DNA of 64,000 bases from Clavelina lepadiformis (Eukaryota > Chordata > Ascidiacea > Aplousobranchia > Clavelinidae), in the NCBI RefSeq assembly GCF_947623445.1, contig NC_135245.1, positions 15,879,501 to 15,943,500 on the forward strand, read 5' to 3'. Shown here piece after piece: positions 36,561 through 49,617 of the stretch; the stretch's first letter is position 1, and each line of letters opens with the position of its first letter. The notes below the pieces were generated by a model that did not search any database, was not told the origin of the DNA, and saw nothing but the letters and a program-made list of their open reading frames with translations. Made by a program: the position numbers and the translations under genes.

Positions 36561-37903
36561 TACACATGCCCGAGTTAAGCATTGAATGCTATTAAAAGTT
36601 AAAAGAGCATAGGTGGGCTAATTGACTAACCGTAAGAGCGGGAAGTTTCCTGGTTAAAGAAAATCTTAGTTACAGATATAACAAACATACATATGACTCT
36701 GTTAAATGTTTGCTCATCGTATATTACGCTTAAATTTTTAACGGCATGATTCACATAAAATAAACCCTGTGTACATTACGATTTTCTTATTAATCAACTT
36801 CAAAGGCATGATTTTGATGAAAAACAGGATAAGATATCGTTCTCGAAAGATGGAAAGTTTAACATTCGTAATTCAACTATAACCACGTACTGATTACATA
36901 TACAGTTCAAAGAACTACTCAAAAGGGCTATTGTACAGTTATTCAAACAATTTTGAAGTAACAATTGAAATAATTTTGCAAATATCAACTGCCAGTACGT
37001 CTACTTCTACTCCAAAGTAAATAATCCCGCCGTAATACCTTATATGGTGATGGAAAATCGGTGTGCTGTCACAGCGTGAAACTAAACTTGTTTCACAGAA
37101 TAAAACATATTTGACAATTTCCAAGGTTTTTTGACTTCTTTTGTGGAGAAATAATGCTGCATAACAACAAAACTTTGTGAATGTTTTTCCGGATGTTCTT
37201 GCTGTAACAAATTCACGTCATCTGACGTCCGCAGAAATTGCTGAATCAACAAAGACCTTACAACGAGTTACAACGTTACAAAGAGTGTGAGTAACTGTTT
37301 TCGGAAGAACATTAATTATTAACGTTGCAAAGTAATAATAATATCAATGCAGTTTGCACAGGAGCATGAAGCGGGTCTATTTTGGGATCAAAATGTTTCT
37401 TGCTGATACTAATGTTTGTCAATAATGTTTATCGCGGAAAAGTTGTTGTGCGCAAATATTTGATACCTTAATTCTACCTCATTAAGATTAAATCACTTCA
37501 AAACTAAAATGCAAAAAAACAATTTGTGACGGATGAGGCAAATTCCAATGTTATTTTGTTTGTTAATTGTTGATCAGATTTGCATATTGGATACCTGTAA
37601 ATGTAAGAATGTTTTTGAAAGGTTTTCCTGATATGAGGTAATAATATATCCTTTACACCTTGATAAACAAAAGTTATTTTATTTAGATTTGACAGTGTTG
37701 TCAATCTGGCTGTGATCGCATATAGAATAGGCTAAACCTTGGATTTTTTTCAACAAGCCAAATTATCTTTCAAGGATTCCTTTCAAATGCTGCTGCATTC
37801 AGAGTCTAATAATTTAAGCCACAAGAAAAAGTTTTCAAAATCTTTTACTTTTCTCAAAATGGATAAAACTAGAAGTTGGTTTCCATGAGCATGCAAGGTG
37901 TTC

Positions 37904-38280
37904 GCTTATAGCAGGCATGTGCAACCTTTTTCACTGGAGGGCCAAATACAAAATTTTGAATGACAACGCGGGCCACATGATTTTTTCAGAAAAAATTAGT
38001 ATCGTAAAACGACTTTCCTATGCAGTTTATGTAGTTAAGAAATAGATTTAATGCAGTCCACGACACACTTGTGCGACAATTTATTGAAAAACTGTGAATA
38101 ATTGTCGATGGAAGATAAGGAAACTAAATGATGTAAACTGCTTTGATGTAAACTGCATGAAATAGTGATGGCTAGTATGAAGTTCTAACATTTTGCTGAA
38201 CACCACGCGGGCCGCACGGAACAACCTGGCGGGCCGCAGTGCGGCCCGCGGGCCACTGGTTGCACATGTCTGGCTTATAG
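37904..38280. mobile_element. hAT-type MITE with perfect 8-bp target duplication
   Basis: The 361-bp element (37912-38272) is flanked by GCTTATAG at 37904-37911 and 38273-38280. Terminal inverted repeats are CAGGCATGTGCAACC and CAGACATGTGCAACC. Internally the right side is GC-rich with GCGGGCCGCA/TGCGGCCCGC inversions. Non-coding. Confidence 0.9.
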
Positions 38281-39697
38281 CATCCTATGCCCGGAAACAC
38301 TTAATAATTGCCTTAAGCATAACATGTGTACAAGATTGGAGCCAACCTACTTAGGGTTGCAGTTTTCTTTGATGGATTATATTTTGAAAGTTGAAACTGC
38401 TGCAGGGTCATTATGATGTCATGTTCAGTCTGACAGTGATACTCCGCAAGTTGCCAGAAGTATAAGTTACCTGATTTTCCAAATTACCAAAAGCACATCT
38501 GAACTCTTCTTGTGATTGCATTTATATGTATTACAGTAAAATTATATGAGTAAGTAAACTTGCAAAACTCGTATTTACTTCTACACCACAGCCACCATGT
38601 CGACCGTCAATGCATCACACAAACCTGGGTGAAGCTTTAACGTTTATGTTCAACGTGATTGTGATTGTTTGTGATCAGGTATGGTCAAAGATTTCTGTTG
38701 ACCAATACATTGTGCAGCTTCTCTTCTGTCATGCGTCTACTTGTTTGGACGTCCGAAACTAAAAGCACAATGAACAACACGTGCCGAAGCCTGAGTCACT
38801 CTTATTATAGAACTTTATTATATGAACAGAGCTTGCAGGCAATTGAAGGCAAGTCACAAAGCTATAAACTTTACATATAAGATGATGTTTACCGTCTCGA
38901 GCTTGCTCACTATATTCAGGTCTTTCTTTTTGTTTGCTCGCGTTTTCACAGCGAACCAAAAAAGTTGTTATAGCCTAATCGCAAACTTTCTTTTTCCTGA
39001 AGAGCATTTGCATGAACTCTACATGGAAGGTGTTGCAGAAAACACACAGAATTGCTTTTTTTCTTTTACAGCAGGAAGAAATCAAGTAATGGAGAATCGC
39101 CAAATGTAATGGCCGCTGATACTTTTATATTATAAAGCCTCGCGTATTTTTTCTTTTCTTTCAAACTTTATTTTGACGCTGCAGTCTGTGAAAATAAGTC
39201 TCGTTATGCTGATATTTTTTATTTCCATTGTGCACTACAAAGATACATAAAACTACGGAGGATATTGAAACAACAAGGTATCAAATGTAAACGTAAAAAC
39301 CTGCAAGAAATTATAACACATTGTATGAAGAACGAACATCCGCGCAAGTTTAAAACAGAAAGGAAAGAATTGCACAATACGTATGGTGCGATAACGTAAA
39401 ACTCTCGTTAAGCAACATGAAAAGATTGAGGTTTCCTCCAACAAAACATTCATTTCAGACCAACACCGACCGCTATGCAGCAACTTACCTTCCATCACTT
39501 GCACATGCTAATTCCATTTAAACACCAAAGCAGAGAATGCATGTAGCAGTATATAGCACGTCTTTACCGAAACTTATCATGCTAATCAGTTTGCGTAGAC
39601 GTGTTTCCCCACAGCACTGTAGCTTTGTGAAAAGTTACGCAATTGACGGCGATCAAACTGACCCAATACTGCAGTAGAAACTGGTAATGCGGTTATT

Positions 39698-41714
39698 CTA
39701 CAGCTTAGTAGTCTCCCTTTCGAAACAAAGTGAGTCAGGTTTCAAATCTTGACCTATCGCATCCAGCGTTGGATCGGTCACTATCACCTGTAATCCCGGC
39801 AAAGATTCACTCTTTCTACAAGATCTTTCGCTATCGGAGGAGTTATCGATTTGATCGGGAGAATGCTCTATGTCGTCATCATCTTCTTCTTCATCATCTT
39901 CTATGTACGCTTCGTTGGTGTGGGGATTTCCCATTTCGCTACGATTCAGTAATTTAGGACCAGACAAACCGATGCCAAAAGCTCCAAGTGGGGCCGTGAT
40001 GAGAGTAATCAGAACAGCAAGCACTAAGATCTGTCGTAATGAAAAATTTGATTTTTTTTATTACAGCTTTAGTCAGAATAACAATGACATTTATGATATG
40101 TCTACATGCTCTATACAGTTCAGGCATCGAATAAACTTTCCAGATCAGTGGAAAGTGATTAAAATATTTCTTCTATTACCTCCCTTCCCCACTCAATTTC
40201 TTCTGGTGGCCGGTTTTGAGCTTTTGCTTCTTCCCAGGCAGTGGAGCAAAGAGCAGCCTAAAACATTAAAGGAAGTTTAATTGGTAGGTTGAGCTTACTT
40301 TAACTCGTTCAAACAAAATTTACCATTTATACCAGATTCTCTCTACAAATAGCAATTTATTGCTGTTACTGTAGTCTAGTCAAACACTTTTTGTGACCTA
40401 CTTGAACAGTTCCCTTTGGAATCCAAGCAATGGAAACAAACAGTTTTTCTCTCAGATTAAATTTAAGGCCAAAAGTAACCGACGTACTGGTTATTAATCG
40501 AACAATGAGAGCACATCCCAAAACCGCTAAACCAAGGCCCACAGTTCTACCTGTAAACAGTCAAAACGGTGACAACTATGAACTCATTGGACTGTAAAGT
40601 TACTTTATAAAGTTTAAAGGGGTTTTGAAAAATAGTAAATTCTTGTAAAAAGTAATAACATGATTTAAATACAATGCCAGCTATATAATTGAAAGTCGTT
40701 TAACGTAGTTATTACCATCCATTTCTTTTACATCAACCAGTGTTCCAGTGAGACCGAACAAAATTGGTTGAAAAATAAGCCACATATAATGCCAAGCCTT
40801 TGCCAAAGGCGCCTAGAAATGAAAGACTTTGTCGTTTCACTAGCAAGGCAAAGTGTAAACAGAATACAGTAGTTGCCGCATATAGGTTCCATTTCTCCTA
40901 GAACGGAGGTGGATCTTATAAGCGGCGAATACTGTAGTATAACAAGTAAAAATACATTTTTAAAGTCTTTGTTTTAAACCAGGTCTCACCGTTTCCTCCT
41001 TCCAGTGGAGTGAAGCAGTGAAAGACATGATGATGGCACACAAAGTACCGGCGCCTGGAATATCCCACTCCGTTGAACCAAAAACAAAAAGAATCCCAAT
41101 CGAAAGTAAAAGAAATCCACGGCAGAAATTCTAATAAAATGAATGAACAACAACAAATTATAATACCTAACAACCACATTTCTTCAAATGAAAGTTTTTG
41201 TCCGAAAAAGTTGAGAACCTGAATAATTCTGCCTTATTGTCTGTGTCTGCATTAGTCATTCAAAGACTCTTTACCTAACAAAAGTTTGTATCTGATTGTT
41301 TACCTTGAATTTCATTTTCCGTGGTGGGAAGTGAGAGATTAACCAGCCAAGAACAAGGCCAGCGATAATTCCTATCACCACTTCGATAGCGGCCGCTCCA
41401 ATTTGTTTGCCGATATTTGACGTGACTGTAAAAAAAATGAAATTTAATTCATTCGCACTAGTCAACATATCCACCACTGCAAATACCCGTAACTAGACAT
41501 GTAATGTTTACACTGTGGTGTATTGAACATTGGTAAGTTAATCCAATCTCTATGCCAAAGATCAATAAAGAAGTTGAGCTTATGTTTAGTTAAAGATATC
41601 ACGTTTTAAACTGCATTAGACCAGGGTCGAATTAATAGAAATAAAATTTCGTTAGTTAATCAAAAAGTAATTTATTGATCGACGGTCTGCTAAAAACATG
41701 TTTATTATTTAGCA

Positions 41715-41753
<39 letters not shown>

Positions 41754-43620
41754 CTATGTATTACTTAAAATTACTTTTGCTATACCTGTTGAATGCTCGC
41801 CATGAGTCGAGTTTCCAAGAGACACCATGGTGGCATTCTCGTATGACACAGTTGTCATGGACATGGTCGTTGTGGTGGGAGGTGGGCTTGGTTCAAACCA
41901 GCCTACAATGACGTCAATTATGTCATGTTCTAGACCAGCTGGGATCGCAATTCCCAACAGGATTGTAAATCCAGCTACAATATCGAAAACAACAAAAAAG
42001 AATAAAATTTCCCGCAGTTCAATTTCGTTTCACAGCCTGCTAATGTACGAGTTATATAAGCAAAGTAAACGATATTACATGTGTACATTGTCCAGTGGGA
42101 AATGCAAATGTAAAAACAGCAACTGGCACTTACTTATAGCTAGAACATCATCAATCCCTGAGGCTGCCATCACCAGAGACGGGATTCCTTTGGCCACTCC
42201 GTAACCTTTTGCTTGGAGGATACAGAGACAAGGAACGACGACTGCTGGAGAAACCGCGGCGATAACGAATCTGAAAGGAGATTGTTATGAATATTCAAAA
42301 CTCTGAAATCTTCTGAATGATACGACCATACGCAAACATTCATCGCTTTCTTATATAGTTCGTTACTTACCCAGTCATAAAACTCCAAACCCAAGGAAAT
42401 CCCAAAATAAAATGTCCGAGAACTCCAATACAAACGGTTTCTATGATGCAAGGGGTAAAGGCAAGGCGAATCACAGCCCATTTAACCTTCTTCATTCCCT
42501 GTAAAATGATTGAGAAAATTAAAATGACTCCACAACGGCATGACTTGTATTCAATGCAGCAAAGCTTTTAAGCAAAAGCAAACGCCAACATTCTAATTTA
42601 TTTGCTTTGCAATAACCTCCGGGTCTATTTCAAGTCCAGCTCTTGTTAAAATCACAGTGAGGGAGAGCTTCCGTAATGTGGCGCTGACGTCAGGGTTTAT
42701 ACCGTAAGCGATGTTGGCTGGAGCGGGAAGATTTCGCAACATTAACCCCATGAGTAAGGAAGCTATAGAAGGTGGAATTTGAATAGAGTCTTTATTGGCA
42801 AGATTTTTGCTTTCTATGTCATATCAAAAAGAGTTTACAACGTCACTTTACTACATATTTCACTATTGTATACAAACTATAGATTTGGTTGTTTTTTTTT
42901 GACAGCATGATCCACAAACAATAAAAACCACACTCTTTGCGCGAGTGTACGTAACAAATTTCTCACAATTGCAGCTAATTGCTCAAAAATATTCAACCTA
43001 TATGCGCCGCGAAAACTTTGACTGTACATAAAATGTTTTATCTAAAGAAATTTCCTAAAAACAAAACCATTAAAAACAACTTACCTAGCAATGGAGGAAG
43101 TGGCGGAAATCCGTCAGGCATCGGAATTTTTATCACAATTTGTTCAGCAGCAAAGCAAAATATCACCGTCAAAACAAGATCAAAGACGTCGTGATCAGGA
43201 GACATCTCTTCGGGCATGAGCGACCACAAACCGCCAAAAAGCGCGGCTAAAACCACGGCTACGAAACAAAATTGAAATTAGCGCCGATCCTTATAAACTT
43301 GATCTTCCTGTGACAAGCAAATTTCACATTAAGCAGATGTCTCATAATATAATTGATAGATGTTAAAATCGATTCTTGTTCGAGATCAACTCACTCCATG
43401 TTACGTATTTTGCAAAAAGTCCTCTCGGCGGCCACAAGATCTGTTTCCAGGTTTTAGGAGACGAAGCGGAGAATTTCGTCATATGTTTTGTTTGATCCAA
43501 TCCACAGGACATCGAGGAAAACGAGTCGCTTGACCGACGATCCAGTGACTGACGTCGCGGCGTTTTTATTTCGATTCCCGAATCTCGCCGCTCGAAGGAA
43601 GTGGATTTCGACATATCCAT
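39698..43620 (-). CDS. SLC9B: SLC9B-type sodium/proton antiporter (NHA1/NHA2-like)
   Basis: Twelve exons, all phase-consistent: 43620-43395, 43258-43085, 42762-42617, 42498-42371, 42270-42134, 41974-41786, 41425-41304, 41130-40990, 40812-40716, 40550-40402, 40257-40180, 40030-39698; 1920 nt, 639 residues. After a cytosolic N-terminus rich in Ser/Arg (RRQSLDRRSSDSF, phosphorylation-like), about a dozen hydrophobic spans follow. The ion-binding aspartate pair is present in SGIDDVLAI (Asp265-Asp266), equivalent to the transport pair of bacterial NhaA and animal NHA2. A long extracellular-type loop with PPPTTTTM and possible N-glycosylation sites (NATM, NSTH) follows. The C-terminus is acidic (DDEEEDDDD). 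Family role: electrogenic or exchange transport of Na+/Li+ against H+ at plasma or organelle membranes. The start is the first ATG in a 5' exon; an upstream non-coding exon is possible. Confidence 0.92.
41713..41752. repeat. (ATT)n microsatellite in an SLC9B intron
   Basis: About twelve uninterrupted ATT units in the intron between exons 6 and 7. Confidence 0.9.
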
Positions 43621-46600
43621 TGCTTTGAATAAGAACAAATGCTATATATGAAAAAGATTATTAACTCTGTGCAGATAGAAGGGTAAAGATTTAAATCTCC
43701 ATAAACAGTCTTATAACAGATGTAACTTAACCTACCAGATATCTTCTGTATGGTGCAGTCTCAACAAGAAGTTTATGCAATTGCAATCCAAAAGGTGAAG
43801 AGTTTTTCTTGCAGAATAAAATCTCAACAGCTTCAATTTTCACAAAACAGAACAGATTGATATAAAGATTTTCCCTTTCCCTTTGATTCTTCAGTTCAAC
43901 GTTGTATGTTTCAGCTGACAAGCTTAGCTGTGAATTTACGCATCCCATTTTATAACCGTTTTTTGCTGACGTCACAAGTCAAACAGAGCGAAAAACTCAT
44001 ATGGACAACAAACCGGTTAATAGGGAAAAGAGTAGCGCGTTCGTTTCTAAAATATTGACCTATAATAATCATTCGTAATAAAAACTACAAAGTTTTTCTG
44101 AATTAGACGATATTGTAATAAGATTATAAAATAAATATAAAAAGATCCGTTCCGTTAGTTTAAAAACCTTTAAAAATCAAACGATTGACAAGCGACTGAA
44201 CAACAAAGCATACATTTCAGATATGCAATAGATATGCTAAATGTTTATATTTTTCACAGTACCGTAACTATAAAAATACTTGCATTTGTTCGAAACAATG
44301 CTGTAATTTGTTGTACGATTTTTGTTCAATTAAGCACGCACTCGATTGTGTATGTCGTCATTGACCTTACTAAGTTAATTTTTTGGGTTGGGAAATACAG
44401 TATAAAATACTAAGCGATCTTGACACAATACCAGCGTACAATAAAATGCACTATTGGACGTAAAACTTATAGTCACAATGATGTAGCATTTCACCATGAT
44501 TGCCTGATCCCTTGACCGATACCGCACGTCAATGTATAACATGATGAAAACAATCCTGTTATTTGTGCGAACTAAGCCTACGTCACACAGGTGGTTTTAC
44601 ATTACAGTTTATTTCGATAGTCAATAGCGTTATCCCCTTTTTTTAGTATTCAAATCTGCTCGCTTTACCAAAACCTTTACCGAAAATGTACACGAGACAA
44701 GTGGGAACTGCCGGACGTGCGTTTATAACTTCTGTTTTCGTTTTTACGGTCAGTTGCACTCGAATAACACATGACGTTGAATGACGTAAAGCGAACCAGG
44801 TAAAATCGGACTCGAAACTTGGGGCTTAAAACTTTTCCATTTTAACCCAGTAATCTTTTGTTTGAAGTTGAAATGTTTTAAATGACCGTAAATCATGGTA
44901 AAAGATACAGCGGTTGTTTGTCAACGTTATTCTTTTTCGTCAACAAGATTTAGAAACGTTGGTGTATGCTAAATATAGTGCACTGGTTCACCATCTTTAG
45001 TATAACAGCGTTTACGGTAAAAATCTGACAAGCATGTTTTTCATATTTTGGCTGAACTTGTATAAACTGCTCTCTTGAGCGAAAAAATAAGAATTGTTAT
45101 TATTATCACAATTAGAGTTCTACCCACAGTGGGTTGGAAACCCCAGGAGTTGATAAAAATAGCTGCCAGTTTCATTTTCCTGCGTCACGTAGAGGAAAGT
45201 AAGATATCACTTTGATGGCTTACATAAAAATATTTTCTTTTAAATGAGCATTGGCGATCAAACAGCGAGGACCTCAGTTTGAGTCCATGTGAGTAATTTC
45301 GCAACAAAATGTCGCACCAATGTTATCGAGGAATATGCCAAACCTCATTTTATTGTTAAATTTTCAATTTTGTTCATTTTACAGGGACCATGTTTTCAGT
45401 TTTGCATTCCTTTTCTCTATAGCATTTTAATCTGGAAAAACAAATGCCAATTTATCATTAGTATTCAAATAGTTGTAGTTGCTGCCATATTCCAATGCAC
45501 TGCATCATCATTATTCATAATTAATTTATCGTCCATAAGTATCATCTTGTGAAAAGCAAGTTCAAAATTTATTAAATTAGTGTAAGATATTCTTTTCCAA
45601 ATAATAGAAGTTTGAAGTTCGCCGTTTAACTGGGAACAATCTCAGTTTAATAATGTTCAGGTACTAACTTATATCATGTTAACAATTCACTGGGCACATA
45701 CACAGTTCGAAGAACTAACTGCTCGTAATGGACTTTCATAACTATTGAAGAAATTCTGCAAATACCGACAGTCTCACGTACGCCAAAGTAAATACTTAGT
45801 CTACTGTATGCTGAATTAATGTTGAAAGGAAAGTCAATGTGGTGTCACTGTACGACAAAAGTCGAAAAATATAAAAGATTTTAACAGGATATAAAACACC
45901 TCTTAAAATTAACTGTTTTATATAGCTCTGTTCTTGTGCTTAAAATACTATGTAACTTTGCACATGTACCGTAGTTCGTAGGCAATTATTTATACCCTTG
46001 ACGTTTTTGTTGACAAACCTGTGTTATGTGACGTCAGCGGAAATTACTAAACTAACACAAGTCACGTGCAATGTTTGTGAAGAGTGAGTAAGTAGATTTT
46101 TCGGAAAAGCATTGTCTTTAAATTAATAATGTTTTCTATATTTAGTTTACACAGGCACAGGAGACATATTTGTTTTTGAAACAAAATGCATTGATAATAA
46201 AATCAGGCACCAGAAAGCCTGTCCCGGGAAAGTTGTTAAACACAAATATTTGCTTTCTTATTAATACTCCATCAAAACAAGATGATTTCGAAACTGAAGT
46301 GCAAAGAGTAGGTTGTGCTAGGTGAGGCAAAGTTACTCAAAAACTTATCATCTTGATACTTACAGTGATCTCACAATGGATATACTTTCGTATGAGTGTA
46401 TAGCCAATACAAGTCTGTGGAAGAGTTAGTCGTTGAAAATGCCTACTTTTTGAAAATTGTGAGGCTATTCGACACAATTTAAATCTCGAAATCCCTCTCC
46501 GCCTGCTATGTTACCTTTTCTACCTACTCCTATAACAGTTTTAACGTATAATATTTTAGTGTAATTACTATATCTGGATTTGGAACTGAAACATCGATAT

Positions 46601-49164
46601 ACGGTAACCGCTGTGCCAATTCCACTTACAAAATTAATCTGCTTGACATTTTTCACAACCAGTTCACCACCAAAGTGCATTGTGTGATAGTGATTTATAC
46701 AGCAAATCTTTCATTCCGTTTTGTTGTCATAAAACGTGAACAAATTTTCTAACAAACTATATACTGTAGATTACCCACTGGTTATAAGACTTGCTATATT
46801 TGAAGAAATTGAAAAACCGCCTCTTCTTAACCGTTATGTTTATTAGTATTTTTCTGCTTGAACAGCAGTCTTTAATAAAAAAGGAATGAACTCTTTATAT
46901 TTCTCTAATCGTTTTAGAGAGCAACTACACTCGTTGTGCGTTTAAATAGGGCCATAGTTATTTATTTTTGCGATTACTAGCATGCTCTTATTTCAAAGTT
47001 ATATTTGATGTAAAGTGTGTGTATAATAGGTCGTTAAATGTACGTTATGCCGACAATAGCAGAATCGTGTTATGGTTCCAATCCACTCAAGTTTATCGGC
47101 CACGGGTCTACTCGGTTGAATCAAGACAAATATAGATACCTATACGATCTTCTTGAATGATACACATTTGATTCTTAAAGAACAGACCTTTTGCACATGC
47201 AATATTGGGCAAATTAAATGACTCAAAACAGAAAAACAGTGCAACTAAAGGCTATCTAATTTTATTTATACTTTAACACATAAAACATCACTCTTATGCT
47301 ATGACGAAATGTAATGTACCACCCCTATGTGTTTAATAATTATTTTTTTTCAACTCGCTTTGGCACGCACACGGTTTTGTGTGAATTCTTCAACATGACA
47401 CTATACGTGAATAATAACTTTAATCATCTTAGTCATAGCGGTACAATCTGCTTTTTAGAAACGAAATTTCACAATACTTCTTAAAGTGAGGGACAAGTCA
47501 AAAAACAAGTTGATCTTATATGAAAGAACACTATTAACTGAGCATTCTGGTAAAATATTTTTGAAAAATATTTCCTGTTTAAGTAGTCATCTGCAAAAGA
47601 AAATCGCCACAAGTCTTAGTTTTTGGCCTTCATTGTGACGTAGATCAAGGTTTTTTTCATGTCGTATTTTAGTCAAGTTGTTTGACAACATGCTGCTGCT
47701 TTTGCTTTCTTTGCTTTTTCATGATGAAGAAGTCATGCAAAACTGTCAAAAGCTGATACCATCTATGGCTTCTATGCCAAAGCAAGTTAAGGAAGTTATA
47801 GGTAATTAAAAACAGGAGTGGGCATATTTCATATACTAAGAACTGTGTTTTTTAAGATTTAAAAAGTTTCAATAAAATTAGATAGCGTTCGCACCGTTTC
47901 TCATGTTTTGAGTCAATTAATTTGCACAATAGGACTGTATAATCTATGAGCCAGCTGCATCAGATTTTCAGCAATATCTGCTTAGAAAAACGTACAAACA
48001 GCTTAATATAGATATGTTTCTCAAAACACCTCTGTAAAGTTCGACAGCTTGTAAACTTTTAGTGCCGCTTTCACGACATTCCAAATATTTGTAAAGCGAT
48101 TTGCACTTCAGCAAAATTGACGTATAGGCCCATATTGCTACGTTAGCTCTCACTGTAGCTTATATCACTCCTTTTTATACACTGTAATAAAACATCCAAT
48201 TTTGAAAAAAATTGCTTCGGATTCAAAACAAAAAAACGTTTTACTGTAGAAAGGCACACTTATATATTCTATAATCTTTTATACTATTGTCACAAGTCGA
48301 ATTAAATGCAACATGCTTTTGGTTATTATATAAAGCAAAAGCTTGTAAACCTACCAAAACGAATGAAACGAACGAATGAATGATGGCAGTTTTTGATGAA
48401 TTTTCTTCAAGCTATTTTTATGGTATTACTTTCATTCTAGCCAGCTAAGTTGTCATTTGCAAACTCAGCATATATTTCGCCATCGCAACACAGAGGTTTA
48501 ACAAACACTATGTTCTGATAAACAATATAGATCACTGTGTCTGATGTAAGCCCGTTTTGCGGCGTTTACTTTTATCCTGGCACTGACTTTATTGCAACTT
48601 TGATTTTCCAGAGTTTACTGCAATTGCACCAACAAAGAAAACAACAAATTGAAGTAAACAGGAAGAAATAAAGTGAACTGAAATTAAACGCAAGAAAAAG
48701 ATTTCTATTTTGCAAAATATTTCTCAATGTTGAAATTTTTCACTACAGCCCCTCTCTCGGAATTGCGTTTCTGACGAAAAAAAGTAGCAAGTTCTTTGAT
48801 GCGAAGGTTTACAATCTAACACGATCTTAAAGACGCCAAACGCTCATACAATATTGACAATTAACGATATCGATATAAGGTGTAAAATTTTCAACTACGA
48901 AGCAATTCTAACAAAAATCCGATGAAAACTACGAAACAATTATAATCAAAATTTGTATTTTGTAGCTAATTCAATGATTTGAAACAACATTACAGTGCTT
49001 GCTTGGTGTTGACCGTCTTGACAGATGTCGTCCTTCTGTTTTTCATTTCGGTTTATGTCGATCTGTAGTGATGATTGTAGACAATTCACTTTGATATAGG
49101 CATCATCCTATGCAATTGTCGCATTGAAAACATTCATCTTCGTTGTGTGCACTGACCCGTTGTT
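43621..49164. other. 5.5-kb gene-poor spacer up to the tandem array
   Basis: Holds the SLC9B promoter region. A stretch at about 45700-46260 has a diverged counterpart at about 36900-37450. One exon-like segment occurs at 47673-47801. Otherwise AT-rich sequence without recognisable genes, RNAs or element termini. Confidence 0.5.
47673..47801 (+). other. Exon-like segment of unknown gene
   Basis: A 129-nt open segment bounded by a good acceptor (TCGTATTTTAG) and a donor (ATAG/GTAATT), symmetric phase 1-1. It encodes KLFDNMLLLLLSLLF followed by HDEEVMQNCQKLIPSMASMP. It could be a single exon of a helical-repeat protein, or a first exon with an internal Met and signal-like leucine run. No partner exon was found, so a chance occurrence is quite possible. 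Confidence 0.3.
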
Positions 49165-49617
49165 AAGGGTCTGTAGGTCCATTTGAAGCCCTATCTAAAA
49201 CAATGCAAAGTACAATTTTTCAATTTGAATTTGCTTCTAAACAAGCCCGGTCACCTTGCTGAGTTTTTGTATCCGCCGAGATGTAGGTCAAAAGGACTTA
49301 ATGCGGTATTTTGAGAAAATTCTCGTATCTGGAATTCTCGCACCAAATGCTTCAACTTTTTAACAACTTTTTTCCTTACATTTCTCCAAAAAATCAGCCA
49401 AAAAGCCTTAACTTTGAACCAACACAAAACGTTAACCTTAGCCTGAACCTACACTCCGCACACGCCATAACAACAGCAAACCTCCACAGATTAAGGTCAC
49501 ATGCGCACTGGACCGGAACCATTGATACTTTTTCTATAGTGACGTCTTGCATGCGACCTTCGTCATAATCGCCGGGTTGCCGTTTTAAAACTACTAAAAA
49601 TCGTACTACAGCCCCTT
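49165..49617 (+). repeat. Module B, copy 1 (left edge of array)
   Basis: Begins AAGGGTCTGTAGGTCC directly after unique sequence ending GACCCGTTGTT and ends CAGCCCCTT. The array therefore starts at a module boundary, not within a module. Confidence 0.9.

Larger units (their letters stand above)
35976..39697. other. Spacer with SLC9B-flank relics and repeats
   Basis: Contains the octamer minisatellite (36416-36565), sequence at about 36900-37450 that is recognisably similar to 45700-46260, and a hAT MITE (37912-38272). From 38281 to 39697 I see only AT-rich sequence with chance ORFs and the expected 3' UTR of the antiporter gene. Confidence 0.5.

Noticed and set aside
36400..36595. Repetitive peptides on both strands (SICIPVNKNK and LLTGMQILLF units)
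   Set aside because: They result from the 30-bp minisatellite period being a multiple of three.
41675..41911. ORF with a run of tyrosines
   Set aside because: Translation of the ATT microsatellite and antisense of an SLC9B exon.
43727..43975. Minus-strand ORF with MGCVNS as a possible myristoylated N-terminal exon of SLC9B
   Set aside because: No donor joins it in frame to the 43620 exon, and the intact gene already has a suitable start.
45289..45552. Hydrophobic plus-strand ORF as a membrane protein
   Set aside because: Non-ATG start, AT-rich composition, no splice sites or homologous motif.
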